Shown here: positions 17,224 to 26,573 of the stretch, one piece after another
Position numbering within the stretch: the first letter of the stretch is position 1
Layout of the letters: the number at the start of each line of letters is the position of its first letter
Origin: Amorphoplanes digitatis
GTDB taxonomy: Bacteria > Actinomycetota > Actinomycetes > Mycobacteriales > Micromonosporaceae
Assembly (NCBI RefSeq): GCF_014205335.1
Contig: NZ_JACHNH010000001.1
Coordinates: 2,474,501-2,538,500, forward strand
DNA: 64,000 nt
Direction: 5' to 3'
Notes under the pieces: generated by a model
Databases searched by the model: none
Told to the model about the DNA's origin: nothing
What the model saw: the letters and a program-made list of their open reading frames with translations, nothing else
Made by a program: the position numbers and the translations under genes

Positions 17224-19338
17224 TCACGGAACGGGCGTCAGTACGACCTCATCCGACCCGCTGAGCGGCGGCAGCCCGCCCTCCGGCGCGTCGGTGTAGC
17301 TGGCGACGAAGACGCCGCGCAGGTTGCTCGCGCCGGCGTGCCCGGTGTCCACGAACGTCTGGATCGTGCCCGCGCAGCCCGCCGTCGAGGTGAGCGGATG
17401 CCCGTGCTCGTCGTGTCCGAGGATGTAGGCGACGGTGACGCGCGCGCAGTCGACCGGCGCGTCGTCCTCGACGGTGACCGTGAAGGTGACCACGTCACCG
17501 AATTGGAACGTGCCGCCCGCCGGCTCGGCGGTGAGCGTCACCACCGGGATCGTGTTGCCGACGACGATCTGCACCGATGCCCAGGCCCGCCGGCCGGTGG
17601 AGTCGGTGACGATCAGCGTCGCCTCGTAGACGCCGTTCTCGGTGTAGGTGAAGGACGGGTTCTGCGCCCGGGAGTCGATCTGGCCGTCGGCGTCGAAGTC
17701 CCACGCGTACCGCAGGGCGTCGCCGTCGGGGTCCGCCGTTCCCGCGCTGCTGAACTGCACGGTCAGTGGTGCCAGGCCGGCCGTGATGTCGGCCGCGACG
17801 ACCGGCACCGGCGTCCGGTTGCCCCGGGTCCAGTCGATCCTGGCCAGTTGCGCCTCCGGGTTCTCGGAGAAGAACCCGTCGCCGTACTCCAGGATGTAGA
17901 GCGCTCCGTCCGGCCCGAACTCCATATCCATCGGGTTGTCGGTCACGACGTCCGGCGCGACGTCCTCGATCGACGTCACCTGGCCGTGTGTCAGGGAGAA
18001 CGCCTTGATGTAGTCGCGAGTCCACTCGTAGAACAGCGGTTTGCCCTCGAAGGTCCGCGGCCACTTGGTCCGCGACCGGCTCTGCGACGAGTAGTCGTAC
18101 GCCGGCCCGGCCATCGGGCCGATGCCGCCGGTCTCCAACTCGGGGAAGAGCGCGGACTCGTCGTAGGAGTAGTAGACCTCCGGCTGCTCCACCGGCGGCA
18201 GCACCCGGCGGCCGGTGTTGTACCGGGAGTCGTTCACCAATGCGGCGCAGTTGAACGCCGGTCCCGCCGTCTGCGTGGCGAAGTCGTAGTCGCGGTAGGG
18301 CATGGTCGGGGTGACGCAGAACGGCCAGCCGTAGTTTGCCGGCTTGTCGATGACCATCCACCGGCCGTGCCCGGCCGGCCCGCGCTCGGGATCCGGGTGG
18401 TCCGCGTCGGGCGAGTAGTCGGCCATGTAGACCTTGTCGGTCTTCGGGTCGACGTCGAACCGGAACGGGTTGCGCAGCCCCATCGCGTAGATCTCCGGCC
18501 GGGTCCGCGGCGTGCCCGGCGCGAACAGGTTGCCGCGCGGGATGGTGTATCCGCCGCCCGGCTTCACCTTGATCCGCAGCAACTTGCCGCGGAGATCGTT
18601 GGTGTTGCCGGCGCTGCGGCGCGCGTCGAACGCGGGGTTGCGGCCCACGCGGTCGTCCAGCGGTACGTAGCCGTCGGACTCGAACGGGTTGGTGTCGTCA
18701 CCGGTCGACAGGTAGAGGTTGCCCTTGCTGTCGAAGGCGATCTGTCCGCCGACGTGGCAGCAGATGCCACGGTCCACCGGGACGTCGATGATCTGCTGCT
18801 CGCTGGCCAGGTCGAGCGTGTTACCGCGCAGCTTGAACCGGGACAGCCGGAGCGCGCCCTTGAACCGGTCCCAGTCGGCCTGGGTGCCGGTGGTCGGCGC
18901 GTCGCCCTCGTTCACGTCCGGCGTGGCCGGGTCGTCGACGGGTGTGGTGCCGGGCGGGGAGTAGTACAGATAGACCCAGTTGTTGCGCCTGAAGTCCGGG
19001 TCGATCGCGACGCCCTGAAGGCCCTCCTCGTCGTGCTGATAGATCGGGACGTCGGCGGCGATGGGGTTCAGCCCGGTGCGCGGGTCGTTGATCCGCACCT
19101 GGCCGGTGCGGGCGGTGTGCAGCACCCGCAGGTCAGGCAGCACGGCGAGGCTCATCGGTTCGCCGGGCCGGTCGTTGAGGGTGACCTTCTGGAACGCGGT
19201 CTGGTCGGTGGGCAGCGGGTCCGGCTCGTGGCCGGGGTGCGCGGCGGCGGGCAGCGACGTCAGGCCGGCGAGCCCGGCGAAGGTCGCGGTCAGCACCGCG
19301 ACGGTGGTGAATCTGCTCGGTGTTCTCGGGTTGGACAT
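17224..19338 (-). CDS. Secreted PQQ-dependent sugar dehydrogenase with PKD domain
   Basis: 704 aa. A signal peptide (ending PAAAHP) is followed by a six-bladed glucose/sorbosone dehydrogenase propeller (~45-530). Recognisable segments are DEEGLQGVAIDPDF, HVGGQIAFDSKGNLYLSTGD, LRGKLLRI, GLRNPFRFDVDP, ANYGWPFC and MDMEFGPDGALYILEYGDG. Then comes a PKD beta-sandwich (~545-630; YAWDFDADGQ and SFTYTENGVYEATLIV) and a C-terminal beta domain with two Cys. It oxidises a sugar aldehyde or alcohol outside the cell. Start ATG 19338 has GAGGGG 7 nt upstream; ATG 19344 is too close. Confidence 0.87.
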   Translation of the reverse strand: MSNPRTPSRFTTVAVLTATFAGLAGLTSLPAAAHPGHEPDPLPTDQTAFQKVTLNDRPGEPMSLAVLPDLRVLHTARTGQVRINDPRTGLNPIAADVPIYQHDEEGLQGVAIDPDFRRNNWVYLYYSPPGTTPVDDPATPDVNEGDAPTTGTQADWDRFKGALRLSRFKLRGNTLDLASEQQIIDVPVDRGICCHVGGQIAFDSKGNLYLSTGDDTNPFESDGYVPLDDRVGRNPAFDARRSAGNTNDLRGKLLRIKVKPGGGYTIPRGNLFAPGTPRTRPEIYAMGLRNPFRFDVDPKTDKVYMADYSPDADHPDPERGPAGHGRWMVIDKPANYGWPFCVTPTMPYRDYDFATQTAGPAFNCAALVNDSRYNTGRRVLPPVEQPEVYYSYDESALFPELETGGIGPMAGPAYDYSSQSRSRTKWPRTFEGKPLFYEWTRDYIKAFSLTHGQVTSIEDVAPDVVTDNPMDMEFGPDGALYILEYGDGFFSENPEAQLARIDWTRGNRTPVPVVAADITAGLAPLTVQFSSAGTADPDGDALRYAWDFDADGQIDSRAQNPSFTYTENGVYEATLIVTDSTGRRAWASVQIVVGNTIPVVTLTAEPAGGTFQFGDVVTFTVTVEDDAPVDCARVTVAYILGHDEHGHPLTSTAGCAGTIQTFVDTGHAGASNLRGVFVASYTDAPEGGLPPLSGSDEVVLTPVP

Positions 19339-19348
19339 GGCCATCCCC

Positions 19349-20305
19349 TCAGAACCGGATGTTCCGCAGGAACCGGTACCCGACGGCCGCGGTGTCCAGC
19401 GCGTCCGCAGGCACCCGAGGGCTGGTGCCGGCGTTGTCCCGTTCGACGATGTACTCCCGGACCCCGGCCACATCGGACTGCGCGAAGATCCGGCGGAAGT
19501 CGATCAGGCCGGTGCCCAGGTCGGCGAACCCGCTGTCGATGTTCATGTCCTTGCAGTGGAATTGGCGTACCCGGCCAGGGTGCGCCCGGATCACATCGAC
19601 CGGGTCGGCGGTACCCCGCCACGACCAGTACAGATCGAGTTCGAGGTGCACCAGGCGCGGGTCGGTGACCGAGGTCAGAACGTCGAACGGCACCCTGCCG
19701 GAGCCGTCGGACAGCGGCAGGAACTCGTAGTGGTGGTTGTGGTAACCGAAGTCGAACCCCGCCGCGCGGGCCATCGCGCCGGCTTTGTTGAGGTCCTGCG
19801 CGAAGGCCCGCCAGACGGCGACGTCCCGGATCGGGCCGGTCGCGCCGACGCCGAAGAACGGGTGTACGACGTAGTGGCAGCCCAGCGTGCCGGCATCGGC
19901 CAGCGTCGCCCGCCAGGCGGCGGCGTCGAACGGCTGCGGGATCCCGAAGTGTCCCGAGGTAGCGCGAATCCCGTTAGCGTCCAGCAGCGCACGGAAGGCG
20001 GCCGGCGTGAGGCCGGCCGTTCCGGCGGCCTCGACCCGGGTGTAGCCGATGTCGGCGAGTGCGGCGAGCGTGCCGGCCGGATCGGCCGAGAGCACGTCGC
20101 GCACGGTGTAGAGCTGGATGCTGATCCGGTCGACGGGGACCCGGCGGCCGGCGGCGGGTGCGGAGCCGCGTGCGAGCGCGGGCCCGGCGGGCGCGGCGAC
20201 CGTGCCGGCGACACCGACGGCTGCGGCCACCAGGGCGCCGGAGCGCAGGAATCCGCGACGGCCCAGCTCACCGGGGTTTCGGCTTTCGTCATGAGCGGCG
20301 TACAT
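19349..20305 (-). CDS. Tat-exported sugar phosphate isomerase/epimerase-like protein
   Basis: 318 aa. A twin-arginine signal (GRRGFLRSG, then a long Ala/Val-rich stretch, LARGSAPA) is followed by a xylose isomerase-like TIM barrel: ISIQLYTVRDVL, GYTRVEAAG, FGYHNHHYEF and VRQFHCKDMN. The His/Glu/Asp cluster typical of metal-dependent epimerases is visible. Export of such an enzyme fits action next to the secreted PQQ-type dehydrogenase. First gene of the operon; 10 bp separate it from the next start. Confidence 0.87.
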   Translation of the reverse strand: MYAAHDESRNPGELGRRGFLRSGALVAAAVGVAGTVAAPAGPALARGSAPAAGRRVPVDRISIQLYTVRDVLSADPAGTLAALADIGYTRVEAAGTAGLTPAAFRALLDANGIRATSGHFGIPQPFDAAAWRATLADAGTLGCHYVVHPFFGVGATGPIRDVAVWRAFAQDLNKAGAMARAAGFDFGYHNHHYEFLPLSDGSGRVPFDVLTSVTDPRLVHLELDLYWSWRGTADPVDVIRAHPGRVRQFHCKDMNIDSGFADLGTGLIDFRRIFAQSDVAGVREYIVERDNAGTSPRVPADALDTAAVGYRFLRNIRF

Positions 20306-20426
20306 GGGGCGATCTCCTTCCCGGCCCGCGCAAAAGCGGACCGCGACGACGACGGCGCTACGGTCTGGAGGAGCCTTTGAGATCGGCGGTAACGAATACG
20401 GCCGTGAGGCTGACGCTACTACCGTG

Positions 20427-20436
20427 GAATCGATTC
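20427..20436. promoter_or_regulatory. LacI-type palindrome upstream of the sugar-oxidation operon
   Basis: GAATCGATTC (20427-20436) is a perfect palindrome with the central CG typical of LacI/GalR operators. It lies ~120 bp upstream of the epimerase start in a ~330-bp gap (20306-20635) that holds no recognisable gene. The regulator could be the LacI-type protein at 5516-6643 or one outside the window. Confidence 0.4.
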
Positions 20437-20635
20437 AGCCTTTCGAGAGCGGCTGATCGATGAAGCCGCCCGAGACGGCGAACAGGGTTTATCTTTTCAT
20501 GACAGATGCTGACTTAAACGCCGTGGATCAATGGCGGCGGCAACGGGCGCCCATCGATCAGCGTAGAAGGTCATTCCCCCACATATCCGGGAATGTCAGT
20601 GAGCGGCCGCAGCCGAGCGATCGGCATCGGCCGGG

Positions 20636-20905
20636 CTGGGCGACCTCGCCGCGCAGCCGGCCCGCCACCCGGGTGAGTTCCTCCGCGGTCTGGTGCGCCT
20701 GCCATTCCAGCGACTCACGCAGGAAGTCGAACGCGTACCCGGTCTGCCGGCCGGCGAAGTCCGCGGTGCGGAACTTCGCGGTCTGTGCGTGCGAGCGGGT
20801 GCGGGCGGCCTCGGCCACCCGGGCGGAGGCCGCGTCCATCCGCGCCTGCCCCCAGAGGCCCGTTCCGATGCTCACCGCCAGCAGCAGCCCCACCAGTCCG
20901 CGCTC
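20636..20905 (-). pseudogene. Remnant of a methyl-accepting chemotaxis protein gene
   Basis: An open frame of ~90 codons without its own start. The first part (LVGLLLAVSIGTGLWGQ, then KFRTADFAGRQTGYAFDFLR) matches the membrane anchor and first helices of a four-helix-bundle chemoreceptor sensor domain. The last part (TAEELTRVAGRLRGEVAQ) matches the extreme C terminus of chemoreceptors. The ~400 residues that should lie between, including HAMP and the signalling hairpin, are missing. I infer an internal deletion followed by decay. It abuts the stop of the two-unit TetR gene. Confidence 0.6.
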
Positions 20906-22061
20906 AGGCGTGCAGGACGGTGAGCGCCAGACCGGCGGTCTGGGTGTCGAAACCGGCGGCGCGGTCGAAGCGGCCCAGGCGGCCGACGTCGGTGATGACG
21001 TTGAGGGCGGCGTGCGCCAGGACCCGGGCCTCGGCGACCGCGAGCCCCGGCCGCGCCGCGCGCAGGAGCTGGACCCACTCCTCGACGTGCCGGCGCTGGG
21101 CGCCGCGCAGCTGATGGCGGTCCTCGCGCGGGAGGTTGTTGTTCTCCGCCAGGTAGACCGCGACCAGGTCGCTCTGGTCGAACGCGAAGCCGACGTACGC
21201 GTGCACCGCCCGGTGCAGCGCGTCATCCGGGTCCGCCGCGCCGGCCACCGCCGACGTCGTCGCCTGGGTGAGGCGGTCGGTCGCCCGGTAGTAGGCGGCC
21301 GCCAGCAGGTCGGCCTTGCCGGGGAAGTAGCGGTACACGCTGGAGGCCTGCATGCCCGCGGCCCGGCCGATGTCCTCCATGCCGACGGCGTGGTAGCCAT
21401 GGCGGTGGAACAGCCGGACCGCCTCGACCAGCAGCAGTTCGCGGCGTGACGCCGGGCGGGCCGCGGCCGGCGGCGGGGCGTCGCCGGCCGGGCGCGGCAG
21501 GGCGGGCGGGTCGCAGCGCAGCAGCGCCCGGGCGATGCGGGACAGCGAGGGCTCGGTCGCCGCGGCGCGGTGGGTGGCGACGCTGCCGATGGCGCTCAGC
21601 GCCGCGTTGACCAGCAGGTCGACCTGTCCGCCGGTCAGCTCGGGGCGCAGCTCGCGCAGGGGCGCGGCCAGCCGGCCGGTCAGGACGGCCAGCGCGGCGC
21701 CGAACTCGCGCCGGTGGTCGGCGCTGAGGTAGCGGCCCTCCCACTGGTAGAGGCCGGCGACGCGGCGGCGGCCGACGGCGACGCCGCCCACCGCGGCGAG
21801 CAGGTCGTCGAGGTCGTCGAGGCCGGCGGTCGCGGCGAGCAGCGCGTCGGTGATCTCGCGGGTGGCGTGCACCAGGATCGCGTACTTGTTCGGGAAGTGC
21901 TTGTAGACCGCCGGGCCGCTGATGCCGACCACGGCGGCGATCTCCTCGACCGAGACGCCGTGGTAGCCGCGCTCGCAGAACAGTTCCGCTCCGGCCAGGG
22001 CGATGCGGTCCTTGCGGTCTTTCGGACGCTTGGCCGTCGGAGGGGTCGTCGCTGCTCGCAC
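20904..22061 (-). CDS. Double TetR-type transcriptional regulator
   Basis: 385 aa containing two TetR helix-turn-helix units in one chain: residues ~12-60 (GVSVEEIAAVVGISGPAVYKHF) and ~205-250 (VGMEDIGRAAGMQASSVYRYF), each followed by a helical ligand-type domain. A single GTG start at 22061 fits the 79-bp divergent gap to the thiolase gene; no in-frame ATG is close. The arrangement mimics a covalent dimer. I infer it controls the fatty-acid-type genes, since GTTAGGCG occurs in the shared promoter. Ligand unknown; acyl-CoA is plausible. Confidence 0.8.
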   Translation of the reverse strand: MRAATTPPTAKRPKDRKDRIALAGAELFCERGYHGVSVEEIAAVVGISGPAVYKHFPNKYAILVHATREITDALLAATAGLDDLDDLLAAVGGVAVGRRRVAGLYQWEGRYLSADHRREFGAALAVLTGRLAAPLRELRPELTGGQVDLLVNAALSAIGSVATHRAAATEPSLSRIARALLRCDPPALPRPAGDAPPPAAARPASRRELLLVEAVRLFHRHGYHAVGMEDIGRAAGMQASSVYRYFPGKADLLAAAYYRATDRLTQATTSAVAGAADPDDALHRAVHAYVGFAFDQSDLVAVYLAENNNLPREDRHQLRGAQRRHVEEWVQLLRAARPGLAVAEARVLAHAALNVITDVGRLGRFDRAAGFDTQTAGLALTVLHA

Positions 22062-22107
22062 CGCTACACCGTAGCGCGGTTGACAAGCGGCGGCGCCGTA
22101 CCAGAAA

Positions 22108-22121
22108 GTTAGGCGAGATTC
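22108..22121. promoter_or_regulatory. Candidate regulon motif before the thiolase gene
   Basis: GTTAGGCGAGATTC. The reverse complement of 32029-32042 (upstream of lcp) matches 13 of these 14 bases. GTTAGGC also occurs in the promoters at 26574-26580 and 28672-28679. The ribosome site AAAGGTGG and TTG start follow at 22127-22143. Confidence 0.45.
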
Positions 22122-22140
22122 GCACTCGAAAGGTGGTCCA

Positions 22141-23355
22141 TTGACGACCGAGGCGTACATTTTCGACGCGCTGCGCACGCCGCGCGGCCGCGGCAAGCCG
22201 AACGGGGCCCTGCACGCGGTTAAGCCGATTTCGCTCATCTCCGACCTGATCGGCGCCGCGCTGCGCCGGTCGCCGGGCCTGGATCCGGCGCTTATCGACG
22301 ACGTCGTGCTCGGCGTGGTGTCGCCGCTGGGCGACCAGGGCGCCGACATCGCCAAGACGGCGGCGCTCGTCGCCGGGCTGCCACACACGGTGGCCGGTGT
22401 CCAGGTCAACCGCTTCTGCGCGTCCGGCCTCGAGGCGGTGAACATCGCCGCGCAGAAGGTGCGCTCGGGCTGGGAGGACCTGGTGCTGGCCGGCGGCGTC
22501 GAGTCGATGTCCCGGGTGCCCATGGGTTCCGACGGCGGCGCCTGGGCAATGGACCCGGAGACCGGCTACGACACCGGCTTCGTGCCGCAGGGCATCAGCG
22601 CGGACCTGATCGCGACGCTCGGCGGCCACGACCGCGAGGCGGTGGACGCGTACGCGTTGCAGTCCCAGGCGCGGGCCGCCAAGGCCTGGGCCAACGGATA
22701 CTTCGCGCGGTCGGTGGTGCCGGTGCGGGACCGCAGCGGCCTGGCCGTCCTCGACCGCGACGAGCACCTGCGGCCGGAATCGACCGCCGCGGGCCTCGCC
22801 GCGCTGCCCGCCTCGTTCGCGACGATCGGCGACCTGGGCGGCTTCGACGCGGTGGCGCTCCAGAAGTACTACTGGGTCGAGCGCATCGACCACGTGCACA
22901 CGGCCGGGAACTCCTCCGGCATCGTCGACGGCGCCGCGCTGGTGCTGATCGGCAGCGACGCCGCGGGCCGGGCGGCCGGCCTGACGCCGCGGGCGCGCGT
23001 GGTCGCCACGGCGCTCAGCGGCGCCGACCCGACGATCATGCTGACCGGGCCGGCGCCCGCGGCGCGCAAGGCACTCGCGAAGGCCGGCCTCGGCGTCAAG
23101 GACCTGGACCTGGTGGAGATCAACGAGGCGTTCGCCGCCGCGGTGCTGCACTTCGTCGCCGATCTCGGCCTGAGCATGGACATCGTCAACGTCAACGGCG
23201 GCGCCATCGCGCTGGGGCATCCGCTCGGCGCCACCGGTGCGATGATCCTCGGCACCCTGGTCGACGAGCTGGAGCGGCGCCGCGGCCGGTACGGGCTGGC
23301 CACGCTCTGCGTCGGCGGCGGCATGGGCATCGCGACAGTCGTCGAACGAATCTGA
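22141..23355 (+). CDS. fadA: Acetyl-CoA acyltransferase (thiolase), FadA type
   Basis: 404 aa with all thiolase signatures: active-site Cys in [12 protein letters not shown] (~residue 90), [27 protein letters not shown] with the catalytic His, and C-terminal [13 protein letters not shown] with the second Cys. It cleaves 3-ketoacyl-CoA to acetyl- or propionyl-CoA plus a shortened acyl-CoA. TTG start at 22141 is supported by AAAGGTGG just upstream. It lies 11 bp before fadB, with which it forms the beta-oxidation multienzyme pair; both are divergent from the double TetR. Confidence 0.93.
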   Translation: MTTEAYIFDALRTPRGRGKPNGALHAVKPISLISDLIGAALRRSPGLDPALIDDVVLGVVSPLGDQGADIAKTAALVAGLPHTVAGVQVNRFCASGLEAVNIAAQKVRSGWEDLVLAGGVESMSRVPMGSDGGAWAMDPETGYDTGFVPQGISADLIATLGGHDREAVDAYALQSQARAAKAWANGYFARSVVPVRDRSGLAVLDRDEHLRPESTAAGLAALPASFATIGDLGGFDAVALQKYYWVERIDHVHTAGNSSGIVDGAALVLIGSDAAGRAAGLTPRARVVATALSGADPTIMLTGPAPAARKALAKAGLGVKDLDLVEINEAFAAAVLHFVADLGLSMDIVNVNGGAIALGHPLGATGAMILGTLVDELERRRGRYGLATLCVGGGMGIATVVERI

Positions 23356-23366
23356 GGGGGATACCA

Positions 23367-25466
23367 ATGGTCAGCACCATCCGATGGGAATCCGGTGAGG
23401 ACGGCGTCGTCCTGCTCACCCTCGACCACCCCGGGCGCTCGGCGAACGTCATGAACGACGAGTTCGCCCGGAGCCTGGCCGAGACCGTCGACCGGCTGGA
23501 GGCCGAGCGCGACCGCATCACCGGCGTCATCGTCACGTCGGCCAAGAAGACCTTCTTCGCGGGCGGAGACCTGGAGTCGCTGGTCCGGCTCACCCCGGAC
23601 GACGCCGAGCGGACCTTCACGGGTACGCGCGCACTGAAGCGGTCGGTGCGCCGCCTGGAGACGCTCGGCCGCCCGGTCGTCGCCGCGATCGGCGGATCGG
23701 CGCTCGGCGGCGGGCTGGAGATCGCGCTCGGCTGCCACCACCGCATCGCCGTGGACGACCCGACGATCGAGATCGGCTTCCCGGAGGTCACGCTCGGCCT
23801 GCTGCCGGGCTGCGGCGGGGTGGTCCGCACGGTACGCCTGCTTGGCGTGTCCGACGCGCTGGTGAACTGGCTGGTACGCGGCCAGCGCCGCCGCCCGCAG
23901 GACGCACTCGAACACGGCCTGATCGACGAGCTCGCCGCGGACGGGCCGGCCATGGTGGACGCCGCCCGGGCGTGGATCGCGGCCAACCCGGACGCCGCGC
24001 AGCGCTACGACCGCAAGGGCTACCGGATTCCCGGCGGGACACCCGCCTCACCAGGGCTGGCCGCCCAGCTCCCGGCGATGGCGGCGGTCCTGCGCAAGCA
24101 GCTGAAGGGCGCGCCCTACCCCGCGCCCCGGGACATCGTCGCCGCCGCGGTCGAGGGCGCGCAGGTCGACCTGGACGCGGCGTTCACCATCGAGGGGCGC
24201 TACTTCACCGGACTGGCCACCGGCCGGATCGCGAAGAACATGATCGGGGCGCTCTTCTTCGACGTGCAGGCGGCCGGCTCGCGGGACATCGGCGACGACC
24301 TCCCGCCGCTGCGGAAGGTCGCGGTGGTCGGCGCCGGGATGATGGGCGCCGCCATCGCGTACGTGTGTGCGCGGGCCGGCCTCGACGTGGTGCTCAAGGA
24401 CGTGACCCTGGAGGGCGCGCGTCGCGGCGCGGAGTACGCCCGCTCCCGGTCGGCCGCCGCCTTCTCGCGCATCCGGCCGACCGCCGAGCTCGCCGACCTC
24501 GCGGGCGCCGACCTGGTCATCGAGGCGGTCTTCGAGGACCCGGCCCTCAAGCAGAAGGTGTACGCCGAGATCGAGCAGGTCGCGCCGGACGCGCTGATCG
24601 CCTCCAACACCTCGACGCTGCCGATCACCCTGCTTGCCGAGGGGGTGAGCAGGCCGGAGGAGTTCGTGGGCCTGCACTTCTTCTCGCCGGTGGACCGGAT
24701 GCCGCTGATCGAGGTGATCCGCGGGAAGCGGACCGGCGACGCGACCCTGCGGCGGGCGCTGGGCGTCGCCCGCCGGCTGCGCAAGACCCCGATCGTCGTC
24801 AACGACAGCCGGGGCTTCTTCACCAGCCGGGTGATCGGCACGTTCACCAACGAGGGCGTCGCGATGCTCGCCGAGGGCATCCCGGCCGCCACCATCGAGC
24901 AGGCGAGCAGCCAGGCCGGGTACCCGGCGCCGGTGCTGGCCCTGATGGACGAGCTGACACTGACCCTGCCCCGGAGAATCCGCCAGGAGACGGCCGCGGC
25001 CGTGGTGGCCGCCGGCGGCGACTGGACGCCGCACGCCGCGGACGCCGTCATCGACCGGATGATCGACGAGTTCGGCCGGGTGGGCCGCTCGGGGGGCGCC
25101 GGCTTCTACGAGTACCGCGACGGCCGGCGCGCACGCCTCTGGCCGGGCCTGCGGGACGCGTTCGGCGGCACCAACTCCGGCGTGCCGTTCGAGGACCTCA
25201 AGGAGCGGATGCTGTTCATCGAGGCGATCGAGTCGGTGCGCTGCCTCGACGAGGGCGTGCTGACCTCGGCGGCGGACGCCAACGTCGGCTCGATCCTCGG
25301 CATCGGCTACCCGGCCTGGACCGGCGGCGTGCTGCGCTACGTCGAGCAGTACGAGGGCGGGCGGCCCGGGTTCGTGGCCCGGGCCCGCGAGCTGGCCGCG
25401 CGCTACGGCGACCGGTTCACCCCGCCGGAGTCGCTGCTTCTGCCAGGCCGTACGTCTTGGCGATGA
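23367..25466 (+). CDS. fadB: Multifunctional enoyl-CoA hydratase / 3-hydroxyacyl-CoA dehydrogenase (FadB type)
   Basis: 699 aa. Residues ~1-190 are a crotonase domain (GGDLESL, ALGGGLEIALGCHHRIA, EVTLGLLPGCGG). Residues ~310-490 are the NAD-binding domain (VAVVGAGMMGAAIAYVCARAG, then SNTSTLPITLLA, FVGLHFFSPVDRMPLIEVI). Two C-terminal dehydrogenase domains follow (NDSRGFFTSRV; IGYPAWTGGVLRYVE). It hydrates enoyl-CoA and oxidises the product to 3-ketoacyl-CoA for FadA. The last 50 bp overlap the tail of the convergent acyl-CoA dehydrogenase gene. Confidence 0.93.
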   Translation: MVSTIRWESGEDGVVLLTLDHPGRSANVMNDEFARSLAETVDRLEAERDRITGVIVTSAKKTFFAGGDLESLVRLTPDDAERTFTGTRALKRSVRRLETLGRPVVAAIGGSALGGGLEIALGCHHRIAVDDPTIEIGFPEVTLGLLPGCGGVVRTVRLLGVSDALVNWLVRGQRRRPQDALEHGLIDELAADGPAMVDAARAWIAANPDAAQRYDRKGYRIPGGTPASPGLAAQLPAMAAVLRKQLKGAPYPAPRDIVAAAVEGAQVDLDAAFTIEGRYFTGLATGRIAKNMIGALFFDVQAAGSRDIGDDLPPLRKVAVVGAGMMGAAIAYVCARAGLDVVLKDVTLEGARRGAEYARSRSAAAFSRIRPTAELADLAGADLVIEAVFEDPALKQKVYAEIEQVAPDALIASNTSTLPITLLAEGVSRPEEFVGLHFFSPVDRMPLIEVIRGKRTGDATLRRALGVARRLRKTPIVVNDSRGFFTSRVIGTFTNEGVAMLAEGIPAATIEQASSQAGYPAPVLALMDELTLTLPRRIRQETAAAVVAAGGDWTPHAADAVIDRMIDEFGRVGRSGGAGFYEYRDGRRARLWPGLRDAFGGTNSGVPFEDLKERMLFIEAIESVRCLDEGVLTSAADANVGSILGIGYPAWTGGVLRYVEQYEGGRPGFVARARELAARYGDRFTPPESLLLPGRTSWR

Positions 25467-26547
25467 TCTCGCGTTGGATCTCGCTGGTTCCGCCGTACAC
25501 GGTGGACACGATCGACGCGCGGACCAGGCGCTCCATGTCGTACTCGGTGGCGTATCCGTAGCCGCCCATCATCTGCATCGCGTCCAGCGTCACCCGGCGG
25601 GCGGTCTCGGTGGCCTTCAGCTTGGCCATCGAGCTCTCCCGCGGCAGCACGGTCGCGGGGGAGCGGTCGACCTTCGCGGCCGTGTCGTACACCAGCAGGC
25701 GGGCGCACTCGATCTCGGTGGCCAGGTCGGCGAGCCGGTGCCGGAGCACCTGGAACGATCCGATCGGGCGGCCGAACTGGCGGCGCTCCTTCACGTACGC
25801 GACGACGTCGTCGAACGCCCGCTGCGCGGTGCCGAGCATGACCGCGGCCAGGATCAGGCGCTCGGCGTTGAGGCCGGCCATCAGCTGCCGCCAGCCCTGG
25901 CCGACCTGCCCGACGACGGCGTCGGCGCTCAGCACGCAGTCGGTGAACCAGAGGTCGTTGACCTCGCGCCCGCCCATGGTGTCGATGCCGCTGACGCGCA
26001 GCCCGGCCGCGCCCGCCGGCACCTGGAACATGGTCAGGCCGGCGTGCTCGCCCGGCCGGCCCGAGGTGCGCGCGACGAGCAGGATCCGGTCGGCGAAGTG
26101 CGCGTTGGAGCACCAGGTCTTCTGGCCGTTGACGACGAACTCGTCGCCGCGGCGCTCGGCACGGCAGCTCAGGTTGGCCACGTCGGAGCCGGCCTCGGGC
26201 TCGGACATGGCGATCGACTCGACGGAGCCGCCGGCCACCCCCTTCAGTACGACCTGTTTCTGCAGCGGCGTGCCGAAGCGCTCATAGGCGGCCGCCACGA
26301 TGATCGACGTGGCGAAGCCGCCGATCGGGGCCATCGCCTTCGCGGTCGTCTCGAGGAACAGGCACAGCTCGACCGCGCCCGCGCCGCCGCCGCCGAACTC
26401 CTCCGGCAGGGACAGCCCGAGCCAGCCCAGTTCGGCCATCTTGCGGTACAGCTTCGGGTCGTGTGTCTCGCCTCGCGTCGTGACCTCACGCCGGCAGAAG
26501 TCCTCCAGCGCCGCCGTGAAGTTCCGCTGTTCCTCAGTGAGTTCCAC
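25417..26547 (-). CDS. Acyl-CoA dehydrogenase
   Basis: 376 aa, typical length. Conserved parts include AMSEPEAGSDVANLSCRAER with the FAD/substrate loop, GQKTWCSNAHFADR, and the C-terminal MQMMGGYGYATEYDMERLVR, then YGGTSEIQREIIAKTYGL. It introduces the alpha-beta double bond in acyl-CoA with FAD, the first step of beta-oxidation. Starts with GTG preceded by GGAGGTG. The 3' end runs 50 bp into fadB in the opposite direction. Divergent from the aldehyde dehydrogenase across 63 bp carrying two candidate operators. Confidence 0.92.
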   Translation of the reverse strand: MELTEEQRNFTAALEDFCRREVTTRGETHDPKLYRKMAELGWLGLSLPEEFGGGGAGAVELCLFLETTAKAMAPIGGFATSIIVAAAYERFGTPLQKQVVLKGVAGGSVESIAMSEPEAGSDVANLSCRAERRGDEFVVNGQKTWCSNAHFADRILLVARTSGRPGEHAGLTMFQVPAGAAGLRVSGIDTMGGREVNDLWFTDCVLSADAVVGQVGQGWRQLMAGLNAERLILAAVMLGTAQRAFDDVVAYVKERRQFGRPIGSFQVLRHRLADLATEIECARLLVYDTAAKVDRSPATVLPRESSMAKLKATETARRVTLDAMQMMGGYGYATEYDMERLVRASIVSTVYGGTSEIQREIIAKTYGLAEAATPAG

Positions 26548-26573
26548 TGTGCACCACCTCCGTTGACAGCCAC

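Noticed and set aside
21223..23367. Minus-strand frame of ~710 codons across the thiolase gene
   Set aside because: Spans the thiolase antisense and the shifted TetR frame; low-complexity and without motifs.
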